From assembly GCA_030690945.1 (NCBI GenBank), contig JAUYFM010000067.1:30710-94709 (forward strand): 64,000 nucleotides of DNA, read 5' to 3'. Of this stretch, positions 19,546 through 28,593 are shown in pieces. How positions within the stretch are numbered: position 1 is the stretch's first letter; every line of letters starts with the position of its first letter. The notes below the pieces were generated by a model. It was not told the origin of the DNA. It saw only the letters and a list, made by a program, of their open reading frames with translations, and made no database searches. The DNA comes from Smithellaceae bacterium (GTDB lineage: Bacteria > Desulfobacterota > Syntrophia > Syntrophales > Smithellaceae). A program made the translations under genes and the position numbers.

Positions 19546-20739
19546 TCAATCAAACATTTCTTGATCCCGCCTATACCAGTAATCGGGAAAAAGCCGATAC
19601 ATCAATCTGGAAAAAGGTCCGATATATTCATTTTTTCTTTTATCAAACTGGCAGGCGTGAAGGATCATGTCTTTAATCGCGTCTTTGTTGCCGCCCTTAT
19701 TAAAGATATTATAGGCGCAGGAAAAAAGCGGGCTGTACATGTTTTTCTTTTCCAAGTATTTATAAACATTGCGAATTGTATTGGGACCTTCCGGCGTACC
19801 GTCTATTTTGCCCAGCACCTTTAAGTTAGTCTCAATGGGATTGCCGGTGTAAAGCTCATAGAAATATTTCCCGTAGCGGTAATTTTTACTGGCCATAGAA
19901 GAAACGGTGACATACATATCGCCGACGCCGGCCTGGGAGTGAAACGCCTGAAAACTGCCGCCTAAAAGACGGGTCAGCGAACGGATTTCCACGCCGGAAC
20001 GGGCAAAGATGGTGCCGGGTATCGAATCGCCTAAATCCAGTGAATCCGTCAAACCCTTGATATTGGCCACGATATTTTTTAACGCCCCACAGGCCTCCAC
20101 GCCGATTTTGTCAAAATTATAATAGGCATTGAGCTCCTTGCGGTTAAACATCAGCAGGTGATCCCGAATAATATTAGCAGTGCGGCGATTCCCCGCAACG
20201 GTTAGACAAACCGGTTTACCCAAGGCGATGTCCACGTCAAAAAACGGTCCGCCGATGCATGCGACCTGATACTTATGCTCCAGATTATATAAATGATTGT
20301 GAATGAGCTGCGACGGCGTGATCAACTCGGTCGATATTTCGTCGGAAATCAATCCTTTGATAGGCGAAATCAGACAGGTATCGCCCGCCTTTTTATCAAT
20401 TATCGGCTTGAGATAATTGAGTAATTCCGGCAGACGATTCATCGTGACGGATAAAATAATGAAATCGTTATTTTCGACGATATGCTCCAGGTCGTTAGTC
20501 GCGTAAACTTTCGGCGACAGACGCGGAACCTGATCCATGCCACCCACCAATTTGGCCAAATCCTCTGTCAAATGAATGGGATTCAAGTGGTCCCGGTTAA
20601 TGGCCTTGCAGACGTCCGAGTTATGGTAATAAATGGCGACGCGCTTATTGTCGCGTCCCAGCTTATAAGCAAACGAAGTCCCCAGGCGTCCCGGCCCGAT
20701 GATGGCGACTCTTGTTGTATCTAAATTGGAAACAATCAT
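19546..20739 (-). CDS. NAD-dependent glycerol-3-phosphate dehydrogenase-like protein
   Basis: A 397-residue oxidoreductase. The N-terminal Rossmann domain has VAIIGPGRLGTSF (GxGxxG, Gly15-Gly20), and the C-terminal helical domain has the GpsA-type segment CGALKNIVANIKG with the catalytic-type Lys, then SQAGVGDMYVT. It is longer than typical GpsA (about 330) with extra C-terminal residues, and its N-terminal loop (YYHNSDVCKAINRDHLNP) follows the GpsA pattern. It may make sn-glycerol-3-phosphate for phospholipids or act on a related substrate. It lies 27 bases upstream of the CoA-transferase/GNAT gene on the same strand and may be cotranscribed with it. Confidence 0.78.
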   Translation of the reverse strand: MIVSNLDTTRVAIIGPGRLGTSFAYKLGRDNKRVAIYYHNSDVCKAINRDHLNPIHLTEDLAKLVGGMDQVPRLSPKVYATNDLEHIVENNDFIILSVTMNRLPELLNYLKPIIDKKAGDTCLISPIKGLISDEISTELITPSQLIHNHLYNLEHKYQVACIGGPFFDVDIALGKPVCLTVAGNRRTANIIRDHLLMFNRKELNAYYNFDKIGVEACGALKNIVANIKGLTDSLDLGDSIPGTIFARSGVEIRSLTRLLGGSFQAFHSQAGVGDMYVTVSSMASKNYRYGKYFYELYTGNPIETNLKVLGKIDGTPEGPNTIRNVYKYLEKKNMYSPLFSCAYNIFNKGGNKDAIKDMILHACQFDKRKNEYIGPFSRLMYRLFPDYWYRRDQEMFD

Positions 20740-20940
20740 CTCTATCGCTCTTTATTGTAATGATAGACTTATTATCTGGAACTCATTGTCCGGATGTCAA
20801 ACCCTAATAGCCTTTTCAAAAAAAGTAAAACAAAATTTACCGGAATACAGCTATTTTTAGTTGCATTATCCCGGAGGATTGTTTAGAAATCTGAAACACC
20901 GGAAGTAGACAACACAACCCTTGAGACGAGTAATAATCTT

Positions 20941-21594
20941 ATGGCCGAGGAAACAATTATTCATTATCCAAACGGAGCAGTAAAGGAAAAGAAATATCTG
21001 CTGGCAGGGAAGATGGAGGGTGAATACACAACTTATTTTCCCAGCGGCCAGATCATGGCACAGCTTCATTTCAGCCGCGGCAGAAGAAACGGCCCCGCCA
21101 TCAGCTATTATTCCAACGGACAGGTTCGGGAAAAAGTAAATTTTATCAATGATAAAATGGACGGTCTCTATCTTTCCTATTCTGAAAACGGTCATGTGCG
21201 GGAAGAAGAGCATTACCAAGACGGAAAATTGCACGGCCCCTACCATCGTTATTATAAAACAGGGGAATTACGGGAAGAAGAAAATTTTCAAAGCGGAAAA
21301 TTTGAGGGGGAATATTTCTGCTATTATAAAAGCGGGGAAATTAAGGAAAAGGGTTTCTTTAAAAACGATAAACGAGAAGGCGACTACATCGCCTACTTCA
21401 AAAACGGACAGATCAAAGAGAAAGCGACTTATAAAAACGGCAATCCGGCGGGCAAGTTTCTGACCTTTAACGAAGACGGCGCCCATATCAATGAAGACAA
21501 TAGCGAAAACGCCGATTCGGCGCGCACCTGGGAGGAAAAGGATGTTGCCAATTTGCTGCATGATCTGAGTCATTTTGATAAGAAGCAAAAATGA
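20941..21594 (+). CDS. YwqK/MORN-variant repeat protein
   Basis: A 217-residue protein built almost entirely of about seven tandem repeats of 23 residues with the pattern YYxNGQxREKxxFxxGKxxG (for example YYSNGQVREKVNFINDKMDG). This is the MORN_2/YwqK repeat. The repeats form a beta-hairpin ladder; such proteins are annotated as antitoxins of YwqJ/K type in Bacillus, but many are of unknown role. No toxin gene is adjacent. No signal peptide is visible, so it is probably cytoplasmic. The start ATG lacks a strong Shine-Dalgarno sequence. The universal stress gene follows by 30 bases and may be cotranscribed. Confidence 0.75.
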   Translation: MAEETIIHYPNGAVKEKKYLLAGKMEGEYTTYFPSGQIMAQLHFSRGRRNGPAISYYSNGQVREKVNFINDKMDGLYLSYSENGHVREEEHYQDGKLHGPYHRYYKTGELREEENFQSGKFEGEYFCYYKSGEIKEKGFFKNDKREGDYIAYFKNGQIKEKATYKNGNPAGKFLTFNEDGAHINEDNSENADSARTWEEKDVANLLHDLSHFDKKQK

Positions 21595-21624
21595 TCACAG
21601 TCTGAATACGAGGAGATAGACATC

Positions 21625-22464
21625 ATGATCAAAACTATACTCATTCCGGTTGATGGATCGGCCAACAGCGCCACCGCTGTCGATTACGGCATCTATATCG
21701 CGCCGAAACTAGAGGCAACCCTTACGGGACTTCATGTCATCGACGTATATTTGATTCAGGGACCGCTGATGACCGATATTTCCGCCACCGTCGGCATGCC
21801 GCCCTATGATGGTTTTTTTGAGGCCGTTGAAACGTCGCTGAAAGAGAAAGCCGACGCCGTCTTGAAGAATTTCGAAGATCGTTGCCGAACGGCGGGTATC
21901 TCCTGTCTAACGAAAAAAAATATCGGTAAAATCAGCGACACCATCATTGAAGAAGCCGAAAACGCTGATTTAGTTTTGATGGCAAAAAAAGGGGAACATT
22001 TTCACTTGAAGGAAGGCGGACTGCTCGGATCGGTTGCCGAGGCTGTTATTCGCCGTTCGGGGAAACCCGTCATAGTCATTCCGGAGTCCTTTCGTGAGAT
22101 CGAAAGCATAGGACTGGCTTACGACGGCAGTGCCCCCGCCAGAAAAGCATTGGCGTTGTGTCTAAACATCTCCGAAAAATCCAAATGGCCGATCACCGTC
22201 CTCATTATCAGCGCGGACGCGCAAAAAGCAGCGGATTTATCCGTGCAGGTTGAGGAAATGGCTCAAAAAAACTTGGTAGATTGCGAAGTGATCATCTCCG
22301 CAGGCCGTGAAGCAGACGAAATTCTCAAATTCATTGCTGAAGGCGCGGTGGAATTAATGGTCATGGGCGCCTACGGACATAACCGCCTGCGCCAATGGCT
22401 TCTGGGCAGCACAACCTCCCACATCATTCACAAAAGCCCCATTCCGGTGCTACTGATACGCTGA
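21625..22464 (+). CDS. Tandem universal stress protein (two UspA domains)
   Basis: A 279-residue protein with two UspA domains, about 1-145 and 150-279. Each starts with a hydrophobic beta-strand plus Asp/Ala motif (TILIPVDGSANS; IGLAYDGSAPARKAL). The ATP-binding loops are GGLLGSVAEAVIRRSGKPV in domain 1 and WLLGSTTSHIIHKSPIPV in domain 2, following G-x2-G-x9-G-S/T loosely; in domain 2 the final Gly-Ser is changed to Ser-Pro. Usp proteins bind ATP or AMP and support survival under starvation or stress. GAGGAG precedes the ATG at the proper distance. Its partner upstream is the YwqK-repeat gene. Confidence 0.88.
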   Translation: MIKTILIPVDGSANSATAVDYGIYIAPKLEATLTGLHVIDVYLIQGPLMTDISATVGMPPYDGFFEAVETSLKEKADAVLKNFEDRCRTAGISCLTKKNIGKISDTIIEEAENADLVLMAKKGEHFHLKEGGLLGSVAEAVIRRSGKPVIVIPESFREIESIGLAYDGSAPARKALALCLNISEKSKWPITVLIISADAQKAADLSVQVEEMAQKNLVDCEVIISAGREADEILKFIAEGAVELMVMGAYGHNRLRQWLLGSTTSHIIHKSPIPVLLIR

Positions 22465-22512
22465 AAAAGAACAAACAGCTGGAAGTTATCATGAATCAGG
22501 TCATCTCAATCT

Positions 22513-22525
22513 GTAGGGAACGGTC
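22513..22525. repeat. Single arm of the GTAGGGAACGGTC repeat
   Basis: A 13-base copy of the arm that forms the palindromes at 23333-23360 and 49055-49103. Here the second arm is missing or degraded. It lies between the Usp gene and surE. Confidence 0.55.
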
Positions 22526-22545
22526 TGGTGACCTTGAGTGCCAAA

Positions 22546-23307
22546 TCAAATCTGATTATCCACCAGATTTTTCAGCGTTTCAAGTACATCATATCGGGTC
22601 AGGTCATATTGAATGGGTGTGATGGTGACATAACCTGCGGCAAGCGCGCCGATATCCGTTTCGATTTCCTGCGGACCTGCCATTTTTTCTCCTGACATCC
22701 AGTAGTAGATATTATCGCGGGGATCCACGCGTTTCTCGAAGGATTCGATGATCCGGCTTTTGCCCTGGCGCACTACCGCGATACCGCGAATCTGATCATC
22801 CGGAAGACACGGCACGTTGACATTGAACGCGCCACCTGCAAGCGAGGGGTTGGCGGCAAGGAATAAAACCAGTTTACGGGCCATCCGGGCGGCAAAAGAA
22901 AAATCCAATTCCTGATGCGTATCGAGAGAGATGGCCATAGAGGTAACGCCCATCATCGCCGCTTCCGTCGCAGCGGAGACCGTTCCCGAGTAAATCACAT
23001 TGTTTCCGCAATTGGCGCCTCGGTTAATTCCGGACACCACCAGATCCGGCATTTGTCCGGCCAGTTCCTTGATGCCGATTTTTACGCAATCCGCCGGCGT
23101 ACCGCAAACGGCGTAACCCAGAAAATTGCCGCCTTTCATTGCGCTCCGCACCATCAAAGGACGAAAAAGCGTAATCGCATGCCCGACAGCACTCTGTTCA
23201 ATTTCCGGCGCGACAATAAAACAATCAGCCTCCTTCGACAGTTCTTCGTAAAGAGCGCTTAAGCCCCGCGCATAAATCCCATCATCGTTGGTCAGTAAAA
23301 TCCGCAT
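22546..23307 (-). CDS. surE: 5'/3'-nucleotidase SurE
   Basis: A 253-residue metal-dependent phosphatase that removes phosphate from nucleoside monophosphates and related substrates. The N-terminal ILLTNDDGIYARG holds the metal-binding Asp pair, and SGINRGANCGNNVIYSGTV holds the conserved Asn and Ser residues of the active site. The length is typical of the family. In E. coli surE sits with pcm and rpoS; here it is alone, converging on the Usp gene and separated from the lipoprotein gene by a palindromic repeat. The start ATG lies in a region with TTGGG upstream and no strong ribosome binding site. Confidence 0.92.
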   Translation of the reverse strand: MRILLTNDDGIYARGLSALYEELSKEADCFIVAPEIEQSAVGHAITLFRPLMVRSAMKGGNFLGYAVCGTPADCVKIGIKELAGQMPDLVVSGINRGANCGNNVIYSGTVSAATEAAMMGVTSMAISLDTHQELDFSFAARMARKLVLFLAANPSLAGGAFNVNVPCLPDDQIRGIAVVRQGKSRIIESFEKRVDPRDNIYYWMSGEKMAGPQEIETDIGALAAGYVTITPIQYDLTRYDVLETLKNLVDNQI

Positions 23308-23332
23308 CCCAATTTCCTATAACCCCTTGCCC

Positions 23333-23360
23333 GTAGGGAACGGTCGCGACCGTTCCCTAC
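23333..23360. repeat. Perfect 28-bp palindrome (GTAGGGAACGGTC arms)
   Basis: GTAGGGAACGGTCG followed directly by its exact complement. It lies between surE and the lipoprotein gene and may work as a transcription stop or a REP-like unit. Related copies are at 22513-22525 and 49055-49103. Confidence 0.75.
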
Positions 23361-23365
23361 ATTTT

Positions 23366-24676
23366 CTATTTCACCTGCTCAATTTTCCCGTTTTGAACTC
23401 TCAAAATAAATGCGTCTTTTTGGGCCACCCGACTGCCGCCAAAAGAAATACTGCCCGTGGCTCCCCGAAAACGCTCAACGGCAAGCAACGCTTGAACGAA
23501 TTCAGCGCGTGTTTTAATTTGCTGGTCTTCCAGAACACTCAGGACCACTCCCATCGTATCATAAGACAGGGCGTCAATATTGACGGGCTCCCGGCTGTAA
23601 GCTGAATAATAAATATCAACAAAATCATTGGTCTCCGGCAGAAAGCCGTTCACAAAAAAACTGTCGGCAAAAATGGCCCCTTCCAGATATTCAACACCTT
23701 TCTTCAGTAAATCAGGCGAATGCCATAAGCTTGTCCCAAAAAGTTGCATCCCTTTGACGTCATAAAAAGCAAGTTGAGAGGTAATCATCTTCACACGTAA
23801 GGCTGAATCCGGAATAAACAGGGCTCCAAAATTCAGAGACAACTTGAATTTTGCTTCCTGAGGCATGGCATAAACCTTTTCTGATGCTCCTGTCTTATGT
23901 CCTGTCAGTTTGTTGATCTGTTCCGTAAAATCCGTTTGCGTCTTGCTGTAAGGAATGGCTTTACCCACCTTGACGCCCGTTTTTTGAGCTTCACTACGGA
24001 AGATACGAACCATTTCTTCTCCATAATCATCTTGCGGATAAAGGATGGAAAAAATCGCGATATTTGATCTATCCAAGGCGTATTTCGTTAAGGCCTCTAT
24101 TTGCTGAGTCGGCGTCAGAAAATGCTGAAACACATACTCACCCACTTCCGTGACACCCTCTTTTGAGGTGATTAAAATCACCGGCACTTGCCGCTTCTGG
24201 GCTTCGCGGGCAGCAATGACTGCTTCGACGGTGCCGGAGATGGCGACAATCGCCATCACTTTTGCCCCATCTGCCAAATAGGCAACCGCGTCCTTCATGC
24301 CATCCGGAGTTTCACCGGAGTCGGCGACAACAATTTTCCATGGTGAGGGAAAGCGCTGATTGAATATTTCCGCCGACAACAGAACCGCGTCGAGCGCCTT
24401 GCTTCCCGCATCGGCAAAGCGGCCGGTGAGAGGAAAAACACATCCGATTGTATTACGATTGACTGAACGGGAAGGTGGTAAAACGACCAGCGGTTTTTGT
24501 TCCGGTTGTTTGATCTCGGGAGGCTTGACCTGAACCGCCGGTAAGGGTTTTTCAACCGCTTTCATTTCCGGCATCGCTGCTTTTTTTGGGGCAATCGAAG
24601 GCCCCTTTACACAACCCGTTAAAAACACAAATAGAAATATAATAGATATTGCAGCCAGCAGGCGATAATTCTTCAC
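23366..24676 (-). CDS. LpoA-like lipoprotein, periplasmic-binding-protein fold
   Basis: A 436-residue lipoprotein: the signal peptide ends in the lipobox LTGC (Cys22). A Pro/Lys-rich linker follows, then a type I periplasmic binding fold similar to the leucine/branched-chain amino acid binding proteins and to the C-terminal domain of LpoA. Recognisable pieces are IGCVFPLTGRFADAGSKALD and VAISGTVEAVIAAREAQKRQ. LpoA-type lipoproteins sit on the outer membrane and activate penicillin-binding protein 1A; a solute-binding role is the alternative, but no ABC transporter genes are nearby. GTG start at 24676 with AAGGAGG five bases upstream. It follows the dnaK terminator, so it has its own promoter. 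Confidence 0.75.
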   Translation of the reverse strand: MKNYRLLAAISIIFLFVFLTGCVKGPSIAPKKAAMPEMKAVEKPLPAVQVKPPEIKQPEQKPLVVLPPSRSVNRNTIGCVFPLTGRFADAGSKALDAVLLSAEIFNQRFPSPWKIVVADSGETPDGMKDAVAYLADGAKVMAIVAISGTVEAVIAAREAQKRQVPVILITSKEGVTEVGEYVFQHFLTPTQQIEALTKYALDRSNIAIFSILYPQDDYGEEMVRIFRSEAQKTGVKVGKAIPYSKTQTDFTEQINKLTGHKTGASEKVYAMPQEAKFKLSLNFGALFIPDSALRVKMITSQLAFYDVKGMQLFGTSLWHSPDLLKKGVEYLEGAIFADSFFVNGFLPETNDFVDIYYSAYSREPVNIDALSYDTMGVVLSVLEDQQIKTRAEFVQALLAVERFRGATGSISFGGSRVAQKDAFILRVQNGKIEQVK

Positions 24677-24731
24677 TGTACCTCCTTAATGGTTATGAAG
24701 AATTGTATAATATTTTTCAGGACAGGTCGAT

Positions 24732-24769
24732 ATAAAAAGTCCGAAACCGTGTTTCACGATTTCGGACTT
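24732..24769 (-). terminator. Rho-independent terminator after dnaK
   Basis: On the minus strand AAGTCCGAAATCGTG pairs with CACGGTTTCGGACTT (one mismatch-like G-T pair), followed by a T-run. It lies 15 bases past the dnaK stop codon. Confidence 0.87.
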
Positions 24770-24783
24770 CGGATAGGAATGAT

Positions 24784-26706
24784 TTATTTTTTCACTTCTT
24801 CAAAATCCGCATCCACGACATCATCGTCCTTTTTGCCGGAGGCCTGGCCTTCGCCGCCCGCGGCTCCCGCGCCACCCGCGCCCGGTCCACCGGGACCGCC
24901 GGCCGTCTTGGCATACATGGCTTCCGCCAGCTTATGCGACACAGTCATCAAGTCATCCTGAGCTTTCTTGATCGCTTCGAGATCGTCGCTTTCCAGCGCT
25001 TTTTTCACGCTGGTAATGGCTTCTTCAATTTTAGTCTTTTCCGCCGCATCGACCTTATCGCCGAATTCCTTGATATTCTTCTCGACGGAATATACCAGAG
25101 AATCGGCGTGGTTTCTGGCCTCGATGAGTTCCTTACGGCGCTTGTCTTCTTCCGCGTGCGTTTCCGCATCGCGGACCAGTTTTTCGATTTCCGCCTCGGA
25201 AAGCCCGCTGGAGGCCGTAATCTTAATGCTCTGTTCCTTGCCGGTGCCCAGATCTTTGGCGTTGACATGCACGATGCCGTTGGCGTCAATATCAAATGTT
25301 ACTTCAATCTGTGGAATGCCACGCGGCGCGGATGGAATGCCCACCAGTTCAAAACGACCCAGCGTTCTGTTGTCTCCGGCCATCTGGCGTTCGCCCTGCA
25401 GAACATGAATGCTCACCGCGGGCTGATTGTCGGCCGCTGTCGAGAAAATCTGACTTTTCTTGCTGGGAATCGTCGTGTTTTTCTCGATCAGTCTCGTCAT
25501 AACGCCGCCCAGGGTTTCAATGCCCAGAGAAAGCGGCGTGACATCCAAAAGCAGAACGTCTTTGACATCGCCTGCCAGAACGCCACCCTGAATGGCCGCA
25601 CCGACCGCCACGACTTCATCCGGGTTGACACCCCGATTCGGTTCTTTTCCGAAAATCTCTTTTACCTTCTGCTGGACACGCGGCATGCGGGTCATACCAC
25701 CGACAAGAATGACTTCATCAATATCTTTGGCTGACAGATTAGCATCTTTCAGCGCGGTCTGGCAGGGACCAATGACTTTGTCAATCAGCTCTTCCACCAG
25801 CTGTTCCAGCTTGGCGCGTGTCAGCTTCATGTTCATATGCTTGGGCCCCGACGCGTCTGCTGTGACAAACGGCAGGTTGATGTCCGTTTCCATCGTCGTG
25901 GAAAGTTCCATCTTTGCCTTTTCCGCCGCTTCTTTCAGCCGCTGCAGCGCCATTTTATCACTGCGCAGGTCAATACCCTGATCCTTCTTGAATTCAGCGA
26001 CCAGATAATCCATGACGCGCTGATCGAAATCTTCACCGCCCAGGTGCGTATCGCCGTTGGTTGATTTCACTTCAAAAACGCCTTCGCCCAATTCCAAGAT
26101 GGAAATATCAAAGGTGCCGCCGCCCAAATCGAAAACGGCTATTTTTTCATCTTTCTTTTTATCCAGACCGTAGGCCAGCGCCGCAGCGGTCGGTTCATTG
26201 ATAATACGTAAAACATTCAGGCCGGCAATTTTGCCTGCGTCTTTGGTCGCCTGACGCTGCGAGTCGTTAAAATAAGCCGGAACCGTAATAACAGCATCCG
26301 TTACTTTTTCTCCCAGATAGTCTTCCGCGGTCTGTTTCATCTTCGTCAGAATTATCGCAGAAATTTCCGCCGGAGAATAATTTTTGCCTCGCACGGTCAC
26401 CTGCGCGTCGCCATTCCCCGCTTCAGTGATCTTGTAAGCAGAGATTTTCACATCGTACTGAATTTCCTTGGAGCTGTATTTTCTGCCGATCATTCTTTTG
26501 ACGGCGTAAACGGTATTTTCCGAATTGGTAATCGCCTGTCTTTTGGCCACCTGGCCCACCAGCCGCTCACCGCTTTCTGTAATGGCGACAATTGAAGGCG
26601 TGGTGCGGTTGCCTTCCTGATTGGCAATAACAACCGGGTCGCCCCCTTCCATAATCGCCACACATGAATTGGTTGTTCCTAAATCTATTCCGATAATCTT
26701 TCCCAT
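24784..26706 (-). CDS. dnaK: Chaperone DnaK (Hsp70)
   Basis: A 640-residue ATP-dependent chaperone. The ATPase domain starts with [18 protein letters not shown] and contains [17 protein letters not shown] and [14 protein letters not shown]; the substrate-binding domain has [16 protein letters not shown], and the C-terminus ends in the acidic tail [12 protein letters not shown], after a Gly/Ala-rich linker. AAGGAGGA six bases before the ATG gives a strong ribosome binding site. It is 11 bases after grpE, so grpE and dnaK are cotranscribed, probably from the promoter before gmhA. dnaJ and hrcA are not in this neighbourhood. Confidence 0.98.
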   Translation of the reverse strand: MGKIIGIDLGTTNSCVAIMEGGDPVVIANQEGNRTTPSIVAITESGERLVGQVAKRQAITNSENTVYAVKRMIGRKYSSKEIQYDVKISAYKITEAGNGDAQVTVRGKNYSPAEISAIILTKMKQTAEDYLGEKVTDAVITVPAYFNDSQRQATKDAGKIAGLNVLRIINEPTAAALAYGLDKKKDEKIAVFDLGGGTFDISILELGEGVFEVKSTNGDTHLGGEDFDQRVMDYLVAEFKKDQGIDLRSDKMALQRLKEAAEKAKMELSTTMETDINLPFVTADASGPKHMNMKLTRAKLEQLVEELIDKVIGPCQTALKDANLSAKDIDEVILVGGMTRMPRVQQKVKEIFGKEPNRGVNPDEVVAVGAAIQGGVLAGDVKDVLLLDVTPLSLGIETLGGVMTRLIEKNTTIPSKKSQIFSTAADNQPAVSIHVLQGERQMAGDNRTLGRFELVGIPSAPRGIPQIEVTFDIDANGIVHVNAKDLGTGKEQSIKITASSGLSEAEIEKLVRDAETHAEEDKRRKELIEARNHADSLVYSVEKNIKEFGDKVDAAEKTKIEEAITSVKKALESDDLEAIKKAQDDLMTVSHKLAEAMYAKTAGGPGGPGAGGAGAAGGEGQASGKKDDDVVDADFEEVKK

Positions 26707-26717
26707 TTTATTCCTCC

Positions 26718-27314
26718 TTATTCTCCCTTTGTATCATTGATTGCACATCCATTATTTTCTGTAGTCTTTTTGCATACACAGACCCTCGACGGCCTAATCA
26801 GTCTGCCGTTGAGCAAATAGCCTTTTTCCATTTCACTGACAATTTGGTTGTTTTGATGATCCGCGCTGTCCATTTGCATCAGAGCTTCGTGAAAGTTGGG
26901 ATCAAAATCCAAACCGGCACTTTCGATTCTCTCCACGCCATGTTTTTTCAGGCAGCCGAGCAGTTGATCCTGAATCAGCGTAATCCCCGACTTAAAAGCC
27001 TGCGCGTCATTGCTATCCGCATGTGTCAGCGCACGATCCAAGCTGTCCAGAAAAGGTAAAATGTCCTTAACCAAATCCTCTTTGCCGTATTTAAGAATAT
27101 CGGCTTTATCCCGCGCCGCCCGCTTTTTATAATTATCCAATTCCGCAACGGTTCGTAAATAGCGGTCGTAATTCTCTTTGGCTTCTTTTTCTTTCGCTTC
27201 GAGCGCTTCTTTTAAATTTTCAGTTTCGGTGTCAGCCGCTTCTTCCACGACATCAACCGGTTCCGAAGTATCCACCTTTATTTTTTTATCGATATGATCT
27301 TTTTTCGTTTTCAC
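26718..27314 (-). CDS. grpE: Nucleotide exchange factor GrpE
   Basis: GrpE releases ADP from DnaK. The protein has an acidic N-terminal region, a long coiled coil (about 30-95) containing [19 protein letters not shown], and a C-terminal beta domain with [20 protein letters not shown] and [20 protein letters not shown]. The GTG at 27314 is preferred because GGCAGGGGCGGGA lies directly upstream; an earlier GTG at 27329 would leave only 3 bases after the gmhA stop and no room for a ribosome binding site. It ends 11 bases before dnaK and is part of the gmhA-grpE-dnaK unit. Length is near 198 residues, typical of the family. Confidence 0.95.
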   Translation of the reverse strand: MKTKKDHIDKKIKVDTSEPVDVVEEAADTETENLKEALEAKEKEAKENYDRYLRTVAELDNYKKRAARDKADILKYGKEDLVKDILPFLDSLDRALTHADSNDAQAFKSGITLIQDQLLGCLKKHGVERIESAGLDFDPNFHEALMQMDSADHQNNQIVSEMEKGYLLNGRLIRPSRVCVCKKTTENNGCAINDTKGE

Positions 27315-27332
27315 TCCCGCCCCTGCCACTTT

Positions 27333-27917
27333 TTATTTTAAATCCGGTTTCTGGAATAATTTAATATCCACCAGTTCGCAAATCGCATGACCGGCCGTAA
27401 TATGTGTTTCCTGAATCCGTGCTGTGCTGTTGGATGATACATTCAGGGACAAATCAGCTATTTGGGCAATAGCGCCGCCGTCCTTACCGGTAAAAGCCAG
27501 CGTTACCAAACCCATCTTCTTGGCCAACTCGAGGCCTTTCTGCACATTTAGCGAATTACCGCTGGTGCTGATTCCCCAGGCCACATCGCCTTCTTGCCCC
27601 AGTGCCCGGATCTGCTTGGCAAATATTTCCGAAAAATCGTAATCGTTACCTATAGCGGTAATAACGGACGTGTCTGTTGTCAATGCAATAGCCGGTAGCG
27701 GCGGCCTTTCGATAATAAAGCGGTTAACAAATTCCGCTGCGATGTGCTGCGCATCCGCGGCGGAACCGCCATTGCCAAAAATCATGATTTTATTCCCAGC
27801 TTTGAGAGCTGCTGTCAGAATCTCAATGACGTTCACCAACTTGCCGAGATTATCATTGATAAAAGCCTCCTTGACGCGGCAGCTTTCCTTGAATAATTTG
27901 ACAATGTGATCTTTCAT
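27333..27917 (-). CDS. gmhA: Phosphoheptose isomerase GmhA
   Basis: A 194-residue SIS-domain enzyme that converts sedoheptulose-7-phosphate to glycero-manno-heptose-7-phosphate, the first step to the LPS inner-core heptose. MIFGNGGSAADAQHIAAEFV and GISTSGNSLNVQKGLELAKK carry the sugar-phosphate binding residues, and ETHITAGHAICELVD has the conserved His and Glu. It is the promoter-proximal gene of a unit with grpE and dnaK, an unusual partnership that links LPS core synthesis with the chaperone system; cotranscription is inferred from the 3-19 base gaps. Confidence 0.9.
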   Translation of the reverse strand: MKDHIVKLFKESCRVKEAFINDNLGKLVNVIEILTAALKAGNKIMIFGNGGSAADAQHIAAEFVNRFIIERPPLPAIALTTDTSVITAIGNDYDFSEIFAKQIRALGQEGDVAWGISTSGNSLNVQKGLELAKKMGLVTLAFTGKDGGAIAQIADLSLNVSSNSTARIQETHITAGHAICELVDIKLFQKPDLK

Positions 27918-27966
27918 GATGATTTATCCTTAGTTCCTTTTAAAAACCGCTGCTTAAAGCGCGCCT

Positions 27967-27995
27967 AATATAAGAACGGGGACGTAGAGTGTCAA
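27967..27995 (-). promoter_or_regulatory. Near-consensus sigma-70 promoter for gmhA-grpE-dnaK
   Basis: On the minus strand TTGACA and TATATT are separated by exactly 17 bases, about 50 bases before the gmhA ATG. It is a strong housekeeping promoter; no sigma-32 type sequence is visible beside it. Confidence 0.75.
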
Positions 27996-28177
27996 GGGCG
28001 GCGGGCCGATTTTTACCCCCCTTTCCCCTTCTTCCATCGCCTACGGCAAGCGGGATATGGATATGACCGCAACCCCCGTTGGCCATATAATTGTCATTCA
28101 TCTATTTTGTTCGAAATAGATTAAAAACAAACAATAGCAAATGCTTACATAATAATTTTGAGGAAGGATGAAATTTG

Positions 28178-28206
28178 TTGACATAAAATATCAATCGCAT
28201 TATATT
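28178..28206 (+). promoter_or_regulatory. Near-consensus sigma-70 promoter for tRNA-Gln
   Basis: TTGACA and TATATT are separated by exactly 17 bases, 59 bases before the tRNA 5' end. The expected start point is about 28213, leaving a short 5' leader for RNase P. Confidence 0.8.
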
Positions 28207-28264
28207 CACGCCGCCCGTCAACAGGATAAAAACCGGACAGGCAGCGCTCTTCAACATTTCCTAC

Positions 28265-28338
28265 TGGGGAATCGTTCAATGGTAGGACAGCGGACTCTGA
28301 CTCCGTCAATCAAGGTTCGAATCCTTGTTCCCCAGCCA
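28265..28338 (+). tRNA. tRNA-Gln (anticodon CUG)
   Basis: A 74-nt gene with encoded CCA. The acceptor stem TGGGGAA pairs with TTCCCCA, followed by discriminator G335-equivalent and CCA at 28336-28338. The anticodon stem GCGGA/TCCGT encloses loop CTCTGAC, with the anticodon CTG at 28297-28299 reading CAG codons. The T arm has GGTTCGAATCC. The start with U1 and the weak first pair are typical of bacterial tRNA-Gln. Its 3' part, from the anticodon loop to just past CCA, is repeated at 41782-41826, marking it as the integration site of the island. glnS lies immediately beyond that second copy. Confidence 0.96.
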
Positions 28339-28339
28339 A
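28295..28339 (+). repeat. Left attachment repeat (attL) inside tRNA-Gln
   Basis: A 45-base segment from the anticodon loop of tRNA-Gln to one base past CCA. It is identical to 41782-41826. Integration here keeps the tRNA intact because the element restores the 3' part. Confidence 0.9.
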
Positions 28340-28545
28340 TTTTTTAATCAATCACTTACACAATAGTTTAAAATTCTTACTTATTTGTCCCGTTAGGAAT
28401 TGCCACTATTTTGCCACTTTCGGAAAACATTCAAATCAACACATTTTTGATTTGTTCAAGGTATTTTGAGCGGTAACCCTCGCCCAGCGCCGCTTTTGAA
28501 TCTTTACCCACAAAAAAGGTTGATGTTTTCACGCCCTGCCAGACA
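28340..28545. other. Island left edge, no gene, possible decayed sequence
   Basis: The 200 bases after the tRNA hold no convincing gene. The minus strand can be read as a short open peptide ending GYRSKYLEQIKNVLI just before a stop at 28431, which could be the tail of a lost gene. The direct repeat TTGCCACTATTTTGCCACTTT lies at about 28399-28421. An integrase would normally sit here. Confidence 0.4.
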
Positions 28546-28571
28546 ATAAAAAACCCGCCTGGGAGCGGGTT
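28546..28571 (-). terminator. Rho-independent terminator of the retropepsin/SEC-C gene
   Basis: On the minus strand AACCCGC and GCGGGTT enclose a 6-base loop and are followed by TTTTTTATT. It lies 23 bases past the stop codon at 28594. Confidence 0.85.
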
Positions 28572-28593
28572 ATGGCAATTATTTGTCCTTGTG

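Larger units (their letters stand above)
27918..28264. other. Divergent intergenic region between gmhA and tRNA-Gln
   Basis: This 347-base region holds two promoters facing away from each other (27967-27995 on - and 28178-28206 on +), plus a small hairpin TCTATTT-TGTTCG-AAATAGA at 28101-28120. I see no gene and no CIRCE-like inverted repeat. Confidence 0.6.

Noticed and set aside
27918..27995. CIRCE element controlling grpE-dnaK
   Set aside because: No TTAGCACTC-N9-GAGTGCTAA-like repeat is present, and no hrcA gene is in the window.
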